Part shown: piece by piece, positions 27,802 to 36,440 of the stretch
Position numbering within the stretch: the first letter of the stretch is position 1
Layout of the letters: each line of letters starts with the position of its first letter
Origin: CAXXOK01 sp963664595
GTDB lineage: Bacteria > Bacillota > Clostridia > Christensenellales > Aristaeellaceae
Length of the DNA: 64,000 bases
Direction of reading: 5' to 3'
NCBI GenBank assembly: GCA_963664595.2
Contig: CAXXOK010000004.1
Location: 62,001-126,000 of the forward strand
The notes under the pieces: model-generated
Databases searched by the model: none
The model's input: only the letters and a program-made list of their open reading frames with translations
Told to the model about the DNA's origin: nothing
Position numbers and translations under genes: made by a program

Positions 27802-29916
27802 ATGCCGATACGCACGGCAAAGCACGCGGGCTTCTGTATGGGAGTCAAGCGCGCGGTGGACGAGGCAATGAAGGCATCCAAGCAGTATGGTGCGATATCC
27901 ACCATCGGAGAGTTACTGCATAACCCGCAGGTCATTCGCCGGTTGGAGGAAAACGGAATCCGCGCAGTGGATGCCCCTGCACAGGCAGCAGGGCAGACTG
28001 TGATTATCCGCAGCCATGGCGTGGCGCCCGGTATTTATGAAGAACTGAACCGGCTCTCCTGCCGTACGCTGGATCTCACCTGTCCGTTTGTACAGCGGCT
28101 GCACGAAACGGTCAGCCGGTATTCGCAGGAGGGAAATCCCGTTATCCTTGTGGGGCAGCGTGATCACCCGGAGGTTATCGGCACCATCGGCTGGTGCCGG
28201 GGCGACGTGTATACCGTATCCGACGCGCAGCAGGCGGAAAGCCTGCCGGAGCTTCCAGAGGCGCTGGCGGTCGCGCAGACCACCTTCCCCCATGAGTCGT
28301 GGGAAACCATCCTGCCGGTTATCCGGCGGAAGGTGAAACAGCTTTCGGTGGAAGATACCATCTGCACAGCCACCGTTCTGCGGCAGAAGGAGGCCCGGGA
28401 GCTGGCGGCCCAGGTGGATGCCATGCTCGTGATCGGCGGCAGAAAAAGCGCCAACACGCGCAAGCTGTACGAAACCTGCCGGTCCATATGCCCGCGCACA
28501 TTACTGATAGAGTCCACAGAGGATATCCCAGCGGACTTTGCAGATATTCATTCCGATATCATTGGAATAACCGCCGGTGCGAGCACGCCGGATTGGTTAC
28601 TAAAGGAGGTTGTCACACGCATGACAGACAAAGAACAAATGGATCAACAAGTACCCGTTGAAGAGGCGGAAAAAAACAGCTTCATGGCGGATATTGAAGC
28701 TACGCTGGTGAAAATCCGTCCGGGCCAAACGGTAACCGGCACGGTGGTGCAGATGACGGATGATGAAGTCTGCGTTAATATCGGCTTTAAATCCGACGGG
28801 CTGATCAAGCGCGAAGACTTGATTACCGAAAATGTGCAGATGGGCGACGAAATTGAAGTGGAAGTCGTCAAAGTGAACGACGGAGACGGAAATGTGCTGC
28901 TGTCCCAGCGCAATATCCTCAAGCGGAAAGCTTTTACAAAGCTTGTTGAAAAGTTTGAGAATGACGAATATGTGGAAGGCGTCGGCAAGGAAGTTGTCAA
29001 GGGCGGTTTAATCTGCGATGTGGACGGCATCCGCGCTTTCGTCCCCGCGTCCCAGCTTTCCAACCGCTACGTGGAAAAGATCGGCGAGTTTGTGGGCCAA
29101 ACGCTGAAACTCAAGATCATTGAACTGGACGAACAGAAACGCCGGATCGTCGCCAGCCGCAAGGCCGTACTCAAGGCCGAAGAAACCAGCCGCAAGGGCG
29201 AAGTCTGGGCTTCGCTGGAAGAAGGCGCCGTGATTAAGGGCATCGTCCGCAGGCTGACCGATTTCGGTGCGTTTGTGGATATCGGCGGCGTAGACGGTTT
29301 GATCCATGTGACCGACCTCAGCTGGTCGCACGTCAAGCATCCGTCCGAAATCGTGCATCCCGATCAGGAAGTGGAAGTAAAAATCCTCAACCTCGATCAC
29401 GAGCGCGAGCGCATTCAGCTGGGTCTCAAGCAAATGCAGCCCAAGCCCTGGGATGTCGCGCCCCAGAAATACCCCGAAGGCTCCGTGGTCATCGGTAAGG
29501 TAGTCCGCATCACCACGTTCGGCGCGTTTGTGGAGCTGGAGCCCGGCGTTGACGGTCTGGTACACATCAGCCAGTGCGCCACCACGCGCATCGACAAGGT
29601 GGAAGACGCCGTGTCCGTGGGTGATGAAATCAATGTAAAGGTACTGAGCATTGACCCGCAGGCCAAGCGCATCAGCCTGAGCATCCGTGCCCTGCTTGAG
29701 CCCGACGAACCGGCCAGGCCCGCGCAGGATGCAGCCCCCGCCGGTCCTGAGATGCTGGAAGATATCGTCCCCGTGGATATCGAAGCCGTCGGCAAGCAGC
29801 TGGAAGAAGAAGCCGTAAAGGAAGCACCGGCTGAAGAATCCAAGAAAAAAGCCAAGGCCGCCAAGAAAGAAAAGGACGATGAAGCCGAAGAACCGGCTGA
29901 AACGCCTGAAGCATAA
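27802..29916 (+). CDS. ispH: Fusion of IspH (HMBPP reductase) and ribosomal protein S1
   Basis: Residues 1-about 275 are IspH, the [4Fe-4S] reductase that makes IPP and DMAPP at the end of the MEP pathway. Cluster ligands Cys12 (FCMGVKRAV), Cys94 (LTCPFVQR) and Cys188 (TICTATVLRQ), plus HPEVIGTIGW with the catalytic Glu, are all present. Residues about 300-640 contain four S1 RNA-binding domains (starting near TVTGTVVQM, VEGVGKEVV, GAVIKGIVRRLTDFGAFVD and GSVVIGKVVRITTFGAFVE). The tail is acidic and lysine/alanine-rich. The fusion is known in Clostridia. An internal AAAGGAGG (28602-28609) before an in-frame ATG at 28621 (residue 274) could yield free S1 protein. A perfect terminator follows. 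Confidence 0.95.
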   Translation: MPIRTAKHAGFCMGVKRAVDEAMKASKQYGAISTIGELLHNPQVIRRLEENGIRAVDAPAQAAGQTVIIRSHGVAPGIYEELNRLSCRTLDLTCPFVQRLHETVSRYSQEGNPVILVGQRDHPEVIGTIGWCRGDVYTVSDAQQAESLPELPEALAVAQTTFPHESWETILPVIRRKVKQLSVEDTICTATVLRQKEARELAAQVDAMLVIGGRKSANTRKLYETCRSICPRTLLIESTEDIPADFADIHSDIIGITAGASTPDWLLKEVVTRMTDKEQMDQQVPVEEAEKNSFMADIEATLVKIRPGQTVTGTVVQMTDDEVCVNIGFKSDGLIKREDLITENVQMGDEIEVEVVKVNDGDGNVLLSQRNILKRKAFTKLVEKFENDEYVEGVGKEVVKGGLICDVDGIRAFVPASQLSNRYVEKIGEFVGQTLKLKIIELDEQKRRIVASRKAVLKAEETSRKGEVWASLEEGAVIKGIVRRLTDFGAFVDIGGVDGLIHVTDLSWSHVKHPSEIVHPDQEVEVKILNLDHERERIQLGLKQMQPKPWDVAPQKYPEGSVVIGKVVRITTFGAFVELEPGVDGLVHISQCATTRIDKVEDAVSVGDEINVKVLSIDPQAKRISLSIRALLEPDEPARPAQDAAPAGPEMLEDIVPVDIEAVGKQLEEEAVKEAPAEESKKKAKAAKKEKDDEAEEPAETPEA
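28602..28623 (+). promoter_or_regulatory. Internal ribosome binding site at the IspH/S1 junction
   Basis: AAAGGAGG at 28602-28609 followed 11 bases later by an in-frame ATG at 28621, exactly where the IspH domain ends and the S1 part (TDKEQMDQQVPVEE) begins. Confidence 0.6.
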
Positions 29917-29928
29917 GAAGGTTTCGCC

Positions 29929-29960
29929 AAAACAGGGCTGCGTGCGCAGCCCTGTTTTTT
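29929..29960 (+). terminator. Terminator of ispH-rpsA
   Basis: AAAACAGGGCTGCG and CGCAGCCCTGTTTT form a perfect 14-bp stem with a two-base TG interior and end in six T residues, 13 bases past the stop. Confidence 0.92.
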
Positions 29961-30020
29961 ACACAACGGACCGCCCATTACTGCAAGAACCCCACCGCTA
30001 CGTTTTAAGGAGGGCTGACC

Positions 30021-30590
30021 ATGCCGGAATCTGTATTCCCCGCACAGCGCGATACGCTGCTGCAAACACTGATGGAACGGTTTGAACAGACCATGCCCTA
30101 TCACCCGCATACCGACTGGCAAGCCGTGCAGAACGCGCTGCAGGCCGCCCCGCATGCGCTGGACGCTCTGCAGGCTATGGAAAACACAGGCGGTGAGCCC
30201 GGTGTGGTGGAGGATCCCGAACATCCAAGCCAGATTGTTTTCATGGATTGCTCAGCGGAAAGCCCCGCCGGCCGCCGCAGCCTTTGCTACGATCAGGACG
30301 CGCTGCTGGGCCGAAAATCGAACCCGCCCAAAGGCAGCGCCGTTCATATGGCAGCCCTGATGGGAATTGAGCTTCTGACCGAAGCACAGTACAGGGCCCT
30401 GCAACAGCTGGGTGATTTCGACCTGAAAACCTCCAGCTGGGTTCTGACGCCGCCGGAAGTTCGTATGCTGGGCGGCGCGCTGTTCTGTGACCGGCGATAC
30501 GCAAGAGTTTTTGCCTACCATAACGGAGCCGACGCGTATTATGGTAGCCGCGGCTTTCGCGGCTGCCTTGCCCTGCCCGCCGCGTTGTGA
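30021..30590 (+). CDS. DUF4256 family protein
   Basis: A 189-residue soluble protein with strong DUF4256 features: NTGGEPGVVE-type segment (about 55-64), MDCSAESPAGRRSLCYD (about 75-91), MGIELLTEAQYRALQ (about 113-127), LGGALFCDRRYARVF and YHNGADAYYGSRGFRG at the end. The function of the family is unknown; the highly conserved C-terminal block suggests an enzyme. AAGGAGGG precedes the ATG. It appears to be a single-gene unit between the ispH-rpsA terminator and the CDF transporter gene. Confidence 0.85.
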   Translation: MPESVFPAQRDTLLQTLMERFEQTMPYHPHTDWQAVQNALQAAPHALDALQAMENTGGEPGVVEDPEHPSQIVFMDCSAESPAGRRSLCYDQDALLGRKSNPPKGSAVHMAALMGIELLTEAQYRALQQLGDFDLKTSSWVLTPPEVRMLGGALFCDRRYARVFAYHNGADAYYGSRGFRGCLALPAAL

Positions 30591-30676
30591 TGCCGGGAAG
30601 ATTGTGCTATAATACTGAAATATTCACTTTACCCGCCATACCAAACCGCTAATCTTCCGACACGGGAGGGCTTCTT

Positions 30677-31840
30677 TTGACCCATTGGCTGATACACCTG
30701 TTTGTGAGAAACGCTGAGAACGTAACGGACCGAACGGTACGCGCTTCCTACGGCACGCTGGGCAGCGTAACCGGCATACTCGTCAACATCCTGCTGTCGG
30801 CGCTGAAATTTATCATGGGCACGCTCTCCGGCTCGCTGGCCGTTACGGCCGACGCCGTGAACAACCTTTCCGACGCGGCCGGATCGCTGATGTCGCTGAT
30901 TACAGTGCGCCTGGCCGTGAAACCCAATGACAAAGCCCACCCCTTCGGGCATGGGCGGCTGGAATACATCGGCGCGCTGGCCGTGGGCGTACTGATCGTC
31001 ATCGCAGGAATTCAGCTGCTTTCCGATGGCATTCATACCATTTTCCACCCGGAAGAAATGACCGTGAGCATCCTCATGCTTGTGTTACTCACGGTCAGCA
31101 TCGGGGTAAAACTGTGGCTGTTTGTATACTACCGCCACATTGCCCGTCTCATCGACAGCAAAACCCTCTCAGCCGCCTCCAAGGACAGCCTCAGCGATGT
31201 CGGCGCCACGGGAACCGTGGTGATCAGCATGCTTTTACAACTGCTCTTCGGCTGGCAAATCGACGGTTTCATCGGCATTCTGGTTGCGCTGTTTGTGCTT
31301 AAAACCGGGTATGATGTATGCAAGGATACCATCGACAGCCTGTTGGGCGGAAAACCTGATCCGCATGTCATCCGGGATATCCGGCGCATCATGCTTCAGC
31401 ATAAGGAGATTTTGGGTCTGCATGATCTGATCCTGCACGATTACGGCCCCGGCCGCTGCATTGCCTCCGTACATGCGGAAGTGAACGCGGCTGACGACAT
31501 CGTAGCCATCCACGAGGTGATTGATCAGGCGGAACGTGAGCTGAGAGACGAGCTGAATATGGAAGTTTGCATCCATATGGACCCCACCGTAACAAACGAT
31601 CCCCGCATCAACGAGGTGCGACGCGAAATGCTCGCTTATCTTCGCGGATTGGATCCTCGGCTGTCGCTGCATGATTTCCGCATGGTGCCGGGCGAACGGC
31701 AGATCAATCTGGTGTTCGACTGTCTGCTGCCGGACGATATCACAGACAAAGATCAGTTGCTTGACAAGATGCGTTCCTTTGCCAAACAGCTGGACAGCCG
31801 TTATGAACTTGTGGTGCAGTTCGATACCGATTTTTCGTAA
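30677..31840 (+). CDS. Cation diffusion facilitator (CDF) family metal transporter
   Basis: A 387-residue exporter of divalent metals (zinc, iron, manganese or cobalt) using proton exchange. The membrane domain has about six helices. Helix II carries AVTADAVNNLSDAAGS and helix V carries SLSDVGATG: the paired Asp residues (DxxxD-type) form the transport site. The dimerising cytoplasmic domain (about 215-290) has VHAEVNAADD and VCIHMDP. An extra C-terminal piece (about 295-387) extends it beyond the usual 300 residues, as in MamB/FieF-like long forms. The start is TTG at 30677, seven bases after GGGAGG. The metal cannot be told from sequence alone. Confidence 0.88.
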   Translation: MTHWLIHLFVRNAENVTDRTVRASYGTLGSVTGILVNILLSALKFIMGTLSGSLAVTADAVNNLSDAAGSLMSLITVRLAVKPNDKAHPFGHGRLEYIGALAVGVLIVIAGIQLLSDGIHTIFHPEEMTVSILMLVLLTVSIGVKLWLFVYYRHIARLIDSKTLSAASKDSLSDVGATGTVVISMLLQLLFGWQIDGFIGILVALFVLKTGYDVCKDTIDSLLGGKPDPHVIRDIRRIMLQHKEILGLHDLILHDYGPGRCIASVHAEVNAADDIVAIHEVIDQAERELRDELNMEVCIHMDPTVTNDPRINEVRREMLAYLRGLDPRLSLHDFRMVPGERQINLVFDCLLPDDITDKDQLLDKMRSFAKQLDSRYELVVQFDTDFS

Positions 31841-31922
31841 AATGCAAATAGCGGATACCGTATGGCATGCAACGCTTTTATGAGGGAAAGCAACCGAGTA
31901 TTATCCCGTGACCTTACACAGT

Positions 31923-31957
31923 AAACCCTGCCAAAGCAGCGCTGAGGCAGGGTTTAT
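31923..31957 (+). terminator. Hairpin after the CDF gene
   Basis: AAACCCTGCC and GGCAGGGTTT pair over a 14-base loop, 82 bases after the CDF stop. The T-tract is short, so termination is probable but not certain. Confidence 0.6.
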
Positions 31958-32011
31958 AAGAAAAGGCTGTCACAAAAGCTAAGCGGTTGCCATATGCTTG
32001 AATGGTTATTC

Positions 32012-32074
32012 AAAAACCCCTGGTGCAATCTCCCTGCCCGTTGCCGTGCAGGGAAGTGCACCAGGGGTTTTCCG
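32012..32074 (-). terminator. Large terminator hairpin of the synthase gene
   Basis: AAACCCCTGGTGCA (32014-32027) and TGCACCAGGGGTTT (32057-32070) form a perfect 14-bp stem, with an inner CCCTG/CAGGG stem. On the minus strand it ends in TTTTTG, four bases after the stop of the gene at 32078; on the plus strand TTTT follows, so it may act both ways. Confidence 0.85.
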
Positions 32075-32077
32075 ATA

Positions 32078-33472
32078 CTATTTTGTCTTATGACGAATCA
32101 GCTTGTAATACCGGTCTTTGTCCGTTTTACTTACCAGCGTTTCCAGCTCCTCGTCCCCCATCACGGTGTTGCGCCCCTCCGCATACAGGGCATCCACCTG
32201 CTCTTTGACAGCCTTCACCAGTTCATCCTGCTTGCTGAGCTTGTGTTCCCCCGTCAGGCGGAAGAACGCATTCATCCAATGCGCAACCCCGGCAAGGCCG
32301 CTGTGGCTGTCCACCGATACTGTGGGCGGACGGTTGAGGATTTTGGTTGTGTTGAAGATATTGTAGATTTCCTCGTCCTTCAGCATGCCGTCGGCATGGA
32401 TACCGGCGCGGGTAACATTGAAATGCCTGCCCACAAACGGCTGCCGCGCGCTGATTTCGATGCCGATTTCCTTTTCCATATACTCGGCGATTTCGTCTAC
32501 GGCGGTCAAATCCATCCCGTCGTCCGTACCGCGCAGGCCCTGATACTCAATGGCCATTGCTTCCAGCGGGCAATTGCCCGTCCGCTCACCGATACCCAGC
32601 AGCGAACAGTTTACGCTGGAGCAGCCATACAGCCAGGCTGTGCCCGCGTTGTTGACAACCTTGTAGAAATCGTTATGCCCGTGCCATTCCAGCAGCTCGC
32701 TGGGGATGCTGGCATAGTGGTTCAAGCCGTAGATAATACCCTGCACACTTCTGGGCAGCGCCGCGCCGGGATAGCTGACGCCATAGCCCATCGTGTCGCA
32801 GGCACGCACCTTGACGGGGATGCCGCTCTCCCGCGACAGATCACTGAGCTTTTCAGCAAAGGGCAGTACGAAGCCGTAGAAATCGGCGCGGGTAATATCC
32901 TCAAAGTGGCAGCGGGGCCGGATGCCCTTCTCCATACAGGCCTTGACAATGCCCAGGTATTGGTCCATCGCCTGGCCGCGCGTCATCTTCATCTTTTTAA
33001 AGATGTGGTAATCGCTGCACGAAACCAGGATACCGGTCTCCTGCACGCCCGCCGCCTTCACCAGATCAAAATCCGAGGGATTGGCACGGATCCAGGTAGT
33101 GATTTCCGGAAACTGCAATCCCACCTCCTGGCATTTCTCCAGCGCCTGCCGGTCTTTATCGGTATAGATAAAAAACTCGCTCTGGCGCACCAGCCCCTTG
33201 GGGCCGCCCAAGCGGCCCAGCAGCTTGTACAGGTGTACGATTTGATCTACGGAAAACGGGCTTACACTCTGCTGTCCGTCCCGGAAGGTGGTGTCGGTCA
33301 TCCAGATTTCATCGGGGATGTTAACCGGCACCAAGCGGTTATTGAATGTAATTTTGGGAATGGTATCGTAGTCATAAATCTCACGATACAGATTGGGCTC
33401 CTCAACGTCCTGCAAATCGTAGCGGTACTTAGCCTGGATTAGCTGATTTCTTCTCTGATCAAATTCGATCAT
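32078..33472 (-). CDS. Isopropylmalate/homocitrate synthase family enzyme (possible Re-citrate synthase)
   Basis: A 464-residue DRE-TIM metallolyase that joins acetyl-CoA to a 2-keto acid. TDTTFRDGQQS (about 60-70) is the DRE-type motif with metal-binding Asp. EWHGHNDFYKVV (about 262-273) gives the HxH metal ligands, and CSSVNCSLLGIGERTGN (about 284-300) is the downstream signature. It lacks the leucine-binding regulatory domain of LeuA, and no leu genes are adjacent. Long clostridial members of this type with an N-terminal extension (YREIYDYDTIPKITF) include the Re-face citrate synthase described from Clostridium kluyveri; that is my preferred alternative to homocitrate synthase, given the lone context and the aminotransferase next door. 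Substrate not proven. Confidence 0.8.
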   Translation of the reverse strand: MIEFDQRRNQLIQAKYRYDLQDVEEPNLYREIYDYDTIPKITFNNRLVPVNIPDEIWMTDTTFRDGQQSVSPFSVDQIVHLYKLLGRLGGPKGLVRQSEFFIYTDKDRQALEKCQEVGLQFPEITTWIRANPSDFDLVKAAGVQETGILVSCSDYHIFKKMKMTRGQAMDQYLGIVKACMEKGIRPRCHFEDITRADFYGFVLPFAEKLSDLSRESGIPVKVRACDTMGYGVSYPGAALPRSVQGIIYGLNHYASIPSELLEWHGHNDFYKVVNNAGTAWLYGCSSVNCSLLGIGERTGNCPLEAMAIEYQGLRGTDDGMDLTAVDEIAEYMEKEIGIEISARQPFVGRHFNVTRAGIHADGMLKDEEIYNIFNTTKILNRPPTVSVDSHSGLAGVAHWMNAFFRLTGEHKLSKQDELVKAVKEQVDALYAEGRNTVMGDEELETLVSKTDKDRYYKLIRHKTK

Positions 33473-33522
33473 ACTTCACTCTCCCTTTCACGGATGTCAA
33501 AACGCGCCGCTGTCGAAAAGTA

Positions 33523-33713
33523 TGTGGAAAACGTCGTAGTTTTCCTCTGTTTTTGTGGAAAACCCGTGGAAAACGCGTTGGAAACTGCTTGTTTTCCATC
33601 GTCAGATTTTCCATATGGAGTGGAAAACAGAGGATGTCGGGCAGTAAACCGTGCGCCTGTTACGTTTTCAAAAAGCAATGGATAGGGTTGCCTGAGGAAA
33701 AGGCTGTGGAAAG
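33523..33713. repeat. Cluster of DnaA-box-like 9-mers
   Basis: TGTGGAAAA at 33523-33531 and 33554-33562, CGTGGAAAA at 33565, a degenerate TTGGAAAC near 33578, TTTTCCAT at 33592 and 33607, GTGGAAAAC at 33620 and TGTGGAAAG at 33705. TTTTCCACA is a one-mismatch form of the DnaA box TTATCCACA. The cluster fills the 248-base gap between two minus-strand genes; short frames here are artefacts of the repeats. Confidence 0.5.
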
Positions 33714-33720
33714 ATAACGC

Positions 33721-34920
33721 TCAAGTCAGGCTTTCAACAAACGCGCGGATGCGCCCCACACCTTCCAGAATATCTTTCTTGGACAAACAATAGGTGATGC
33801 GGCAGAAGCCCGGCGCCATAAAGCTTTCGCCCGGCAAAATCGCCACCTTCTCATACTCCAGCAGCTGATCCGCAAAGGTGTTGCTGTCAACGATCTCCAC
33901 ACCGTTTTTATGCTTGCCGACCAGCTTTTTCATATTCAGCATCACATAAAAGGCGCCGTCCGGTTTCAGGCAGGATATTCCCTCGATCGCATTCAGTCCC
34001 TCCACCAGCGTATCCCTGCGTTCCTGAAACGCCTTACGCATTTCCTCCACAGGCTCCTGCGGCATGGTGAGCGCTTGCGTTGCGGCATACTGTGCGGGGG
34101 TGTTGGGCGCGGAAGTTGCCTGGCTCTGGCAGGCTTCGATTGCTTTCATCACATCTTTGGGGCCCGCGGCATAGCCGATGCGGAAGCCCGTCATCGCATA
34201 GGTTTTACTCACGCCATTGATGACAATGGTTCTGTCCTTCACGGCCTGGCCCAGCGTTGCGATGGATACGTTTGTTTTGCCGTTATACAGCAGGTGTTCA
34301 TAAATTTCATCGGTGATGATATAGAAGTTATATTTCACGGCGAGATCGGCCAGGGCCTGGAGCTCGTCCTTGTCCCAGCAGCTTCCGTTGGGGTTGCTGG
34401 GCGAGGTGAGCATAAACACCTTGGTTTTATCCGTAATCACGGCCTCGATCTGTTTGGCGCTGAGCACAAAATGGTCCGCTTCGGTGGTTTCGGCAAACAC
34501 CGGCACGCCGCCGCACATTTTAACCATTTCGGGATAGCTGACCCAGCATGGGGTCGGGATAATCACTTCGTCGCCTTCATCCAGCAGGGCAAAAAAGGCA
34601 TTGAAGATGGAATGCTTCGCGCCGTTGGATACAACAATCTGGCTGACCTCGTAATCCAGTCCGTTCTCTGTTTTCAGCTTTTTTTGTATCGCTTTGCGAA
34701 GTTCCACCATGCCGGCCGCGGCCGTATAGCGTGTTTTACCATTGTCCAGGGCCCATTTTGCAGCATCGCGGATCGCAACCGGCGTATCAAAGTCCGGCTC
34801 TCCGCCCGCAAACCCGATTACATTTTCGCCCGCAGCTTTCATGGCAATTACCTTCGCGTTCAAGGCCAGCGTCGCAGAAGGTTCAATCCCGGCTGCTTTC
34901 TTCGAAATCCCCAAAGGCAT
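33721..34920 (-). CDS. Pyridoxal-phosphate-dependent aminotransferase (class I, aspartate aminotransferase type)
   Basis: A 399-residue fold-type I aminotransferase of the Ibeta aspartate group, transferring amino groups between amino acids and 2-oxoglutarate. AGGEPDFDTP (about 39-48) contacts substrate. SNGAKHSIFN (about 97-106), SPSNPNGS (about 170-177), DEIYEHLLY and GVSKTYAMTGFRIGY, with the Schiff-base Lys near residue 238, are the cofactor-binding motifs. The C-terminal GFCRITYCLS holds the carboxylate-binding Arg. It lies 248 bases upstream of the citrate/homocitrate synthase-like gene on the same strand, separated by the DnaA-box-like cluster. Confidence 0.92.
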   Translation of the reverse strand: MPLGISKKAAGIEPSATLALNAKVIAMKAAGENVIGFAGGEPDFDTPVAIRDAAKWALDNGKTRYTAAAGMVELRKAIQKKLKTENGLDYEVSQIVVSNGAKHSIFNAFFALLDEGDEVIIPTPCWVSYPEMVKMCGGVPVFAETTEADHFVLSAKQIEAVITDKTKVFMLTSPSNPNGSCWDKDELQALADLAVKYNFYIITDEIYEHLLYNGKTNVSIATLGQAVKDRTIVINGVSKTYAMTGFRIGYAAGPKDVMKAIEACQSQATSAPNTPAQYAATQALTMPQEPVEEMRKAFQERRDTLVEGLNAIEGISCLKPDGAFYVMLNMKKLVGKHKNGVEIVDSNTFADQLLEYEKVAILPGESFMAPGFCRITYCLSKKDILEGVGRIRAFVESLT

Positions 34921-35072
34921 GGCATATCCCTCCCGTTGTTCACGTGCTTTTCATACAGAAGCCTGTATAAAAACATTTTGCATTATACCATGAGGATTTA
35001 CATTCCGTAAAGAAGATCACGTTTCAAATACGAGGTTTTCGCGTACAATACTTACTGAAAGAGGTGATATTT

Positions 35073-35672
35073 ATGCGCTTATCATGGAAACGGATACTCA
35101 GCGTTTTATTTGCGGTGGCCCTGCTGCTTCCCCTGACGGCTTTCGCCGAGGATGCTTCGGCCAGTACCGCGGAGGATACCAGTGAACCCCTGTATGTATT
35201 AGATTATTTTGAAGGCTCGGCGCTGGACGTAAGCCTGTACGAAGGCAAGGCGCTCTTCCTGAATTTCTTCACGGAATGGTGCCCCTACTGTATGGCGGAA
35301 ATGCCGGACATCAAAGAAATTTATGACCTGTACGACCCCAATTCGCTGGAAATGATTCTGGTTCATCCCTGGGATGGCGAGGATGCGAGCAATACGGCGT
35401 CCGTCGTAGCCACCTACGGGCTGGAGGGCATTACCACCATCGAGGATGAAACCTTCGAGCTGACCACGCTGGTCGGCGTGCCCGGTTACCCCACCAGTAT
35501 CATCATTGATCCGGACGGCTACCTGTACTATGCGGTTGCCAGCAAGCTGGATTATGATACGCTCACGTCCATTTTCGACTCGATGGGCATCCCCAGGCGT
35601 GAGGATGCCGCGGGAGCCGTTGTGGCACTGGCTGTTGATCAAACCACAACCGATGCCACAACCGGTAAGTAA
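35073..35672 (+). CDS. TlpA-like extracytoplasmic thiol-disulfide oxidoreductase
   Basis: A 199-residue secreted thioredoxin-fold protein. A signal peptide (about 1-22, LSVLFAVALLLPLTAFAED is the core, without a lipobox Cys) is followed by a redoxin domain with active site EWCPYCMAEMP and the cis-Pro region VGVPGYPTSIIIDPDGY. Such proteins reduce or oxidise disulfides outside the membrane. The ATG at 35073 is preferred; a GTG at 35064 overlaps the AAAGAGGTGAT binding site. CcdA, encoded three bases downstream, would supply electrons from cytoplasmic thioredoxin; the two form an operon. Confidence 0.88.
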   Translation: MRLSWKRILSVLFAVALLLPLTAFAEDASASTAEDTSEPLYVLDYFEGSALDVSLYEGKALFLNFFTEWCPYCMAEMPDIKEIYDLYDPNSLEMILVHPWDGEDASNTASVVATYGLEGITTIEDETFELTTLVGVPGYPTSIIIDPDGYLYYAVASKLDYDTLTSIFDSMGIPRREDAAGAVVALAVDQTTTDATTGK

Positions 35673-35675
35673 GCC

Positions 35676-36374
35676 ATGGCAGCAGTTTTTACAACAAGCG
35701 TTGAACAAATATCTCTGTGGGCGATGTTCATCGGCGGCCTCGTAGCCTTCGTATCGCCCTGTGTGCTGCCGATGCTGCCCGTGTATACGCTGTATCTGGT
35801 GGGCGGTGAAGGAGCGGAACAGAAAAACGCCTGGGGCACCGTTGCGCTGCGGTGTTTGGGGCTGGCCGCCGGATTTATCCTGTTGTTTACCCTGCTGGGC
35901 GCGGTGGCCGGGCTTACCGGCGGTGCGCTGAGGGATATCAACCGCGGCACATTGAACATCGCCACCGGCATCCTGATGATCCTGTTCGGGCTTTGGACAG
36001 CTGATTTTCTCCACTGGGGCGGCGTGAAAGCCCCCCGGTGGACAGAGCGGTTTCAATCGCTCCGTCCCAACGGCTTTTTCTCAGCCCTGCTGTTCGGCAT
36101 TGTGATTGCCCTGTCCTGGACGCCCTGCCTGACGCCGATCCTCGCCAACGCGTTAATCCTGGCAGCCTCCAGCGCTACGGTTTCCACGGGCATGCTGTCG
36201 CTGGCCGTGTTCGCCTTGGGGCTTTCCGTGCCGATGCTCCTGTTTATCGTGCTCTATCACGGGCTGAAAAATGCCTTTGCATGGCTGCGGGATCATCAGC
36301 CACTGCTCAGAAGGACCGGCGGTATCCTGATGATTATCTACGGCGTATACCTGATCCTGTCCACGGTATTATAG
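35676..36374 (+). CDS. ccdA: CcdA/DsbD-like transmembrane electron carrier
   Basis: A 232-residue membrane protein with six hydrophobic segments. FVSPCVLPMLPVYTLYL (about 25-41) and ALSWTPCLTPIL (about 147-158) supply the paired cysteines that carry electrons across the membrane. It follows the TlpA-like gene by three bases, a well-known functional pair used for cytochrome c maturation or general extracytoplasmic thiol reduction. No cytochrome c genes are in the window. Confidence 0.92.
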   Translation: MAAVFTTSVEQISLWAMFIGGLVAFVSPCVLPMLPVYTLYLVGGEGAEQKNAWGTVALRCLGLAAGFILLFTLLGAVAGLTGGALRDINRGTLNIATGILMILFGLWTADFLHWGGVKAPRWTERFQSLRPNGFFSALLFGIVIALSWTPCLTPILANALILAASSATVSTGMLSLAVFALGLSVPMLLFIVLYHGLKNAFAWLRDHQPLLRRTGGILMIIYGVYLILSTVL

Positions 36375-36382
36375 TTTCATAT

Positions 36383-36440
36383 TTTCTGTAAATCGGCCAT
36401 CATACCAACAAGAGTTGGTATGATGGCCGATTTACAGAAA
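36383..36440. repeat. Perfect 27-bp inverted repeat
   Basis: The arms 36383-36409 and 36414-36440 are exact inverse complements (each contains GTTGGTATGATGGCCGATTT or its complement) with a four-base AAGA loop. It starts 9 bases after the ccdA stop. No T-tract follows on either strand. The right arm contains an ATG (36420 or 36423) of a short frame beginning MADLQKEIIYREITNRGIEL that stops at about 36500, so it may be the start of a decayed gene. Confidence 0.75.

Noticed and set aside
33469..33685. Two short frames on either strand in the DnaA-box-like region
   Set aside because: Their repeated FST-like residues are just translations of the repeated TTTTCCAC motif; no ribosome binding sites.
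33523..33713. Chromosomal replication origin
   Set aside because: No dnaA, dnaN, recF, gyrB or rpmH near, and no AT-rich unwinding region seen; a titration or regulatory cluster fits better.
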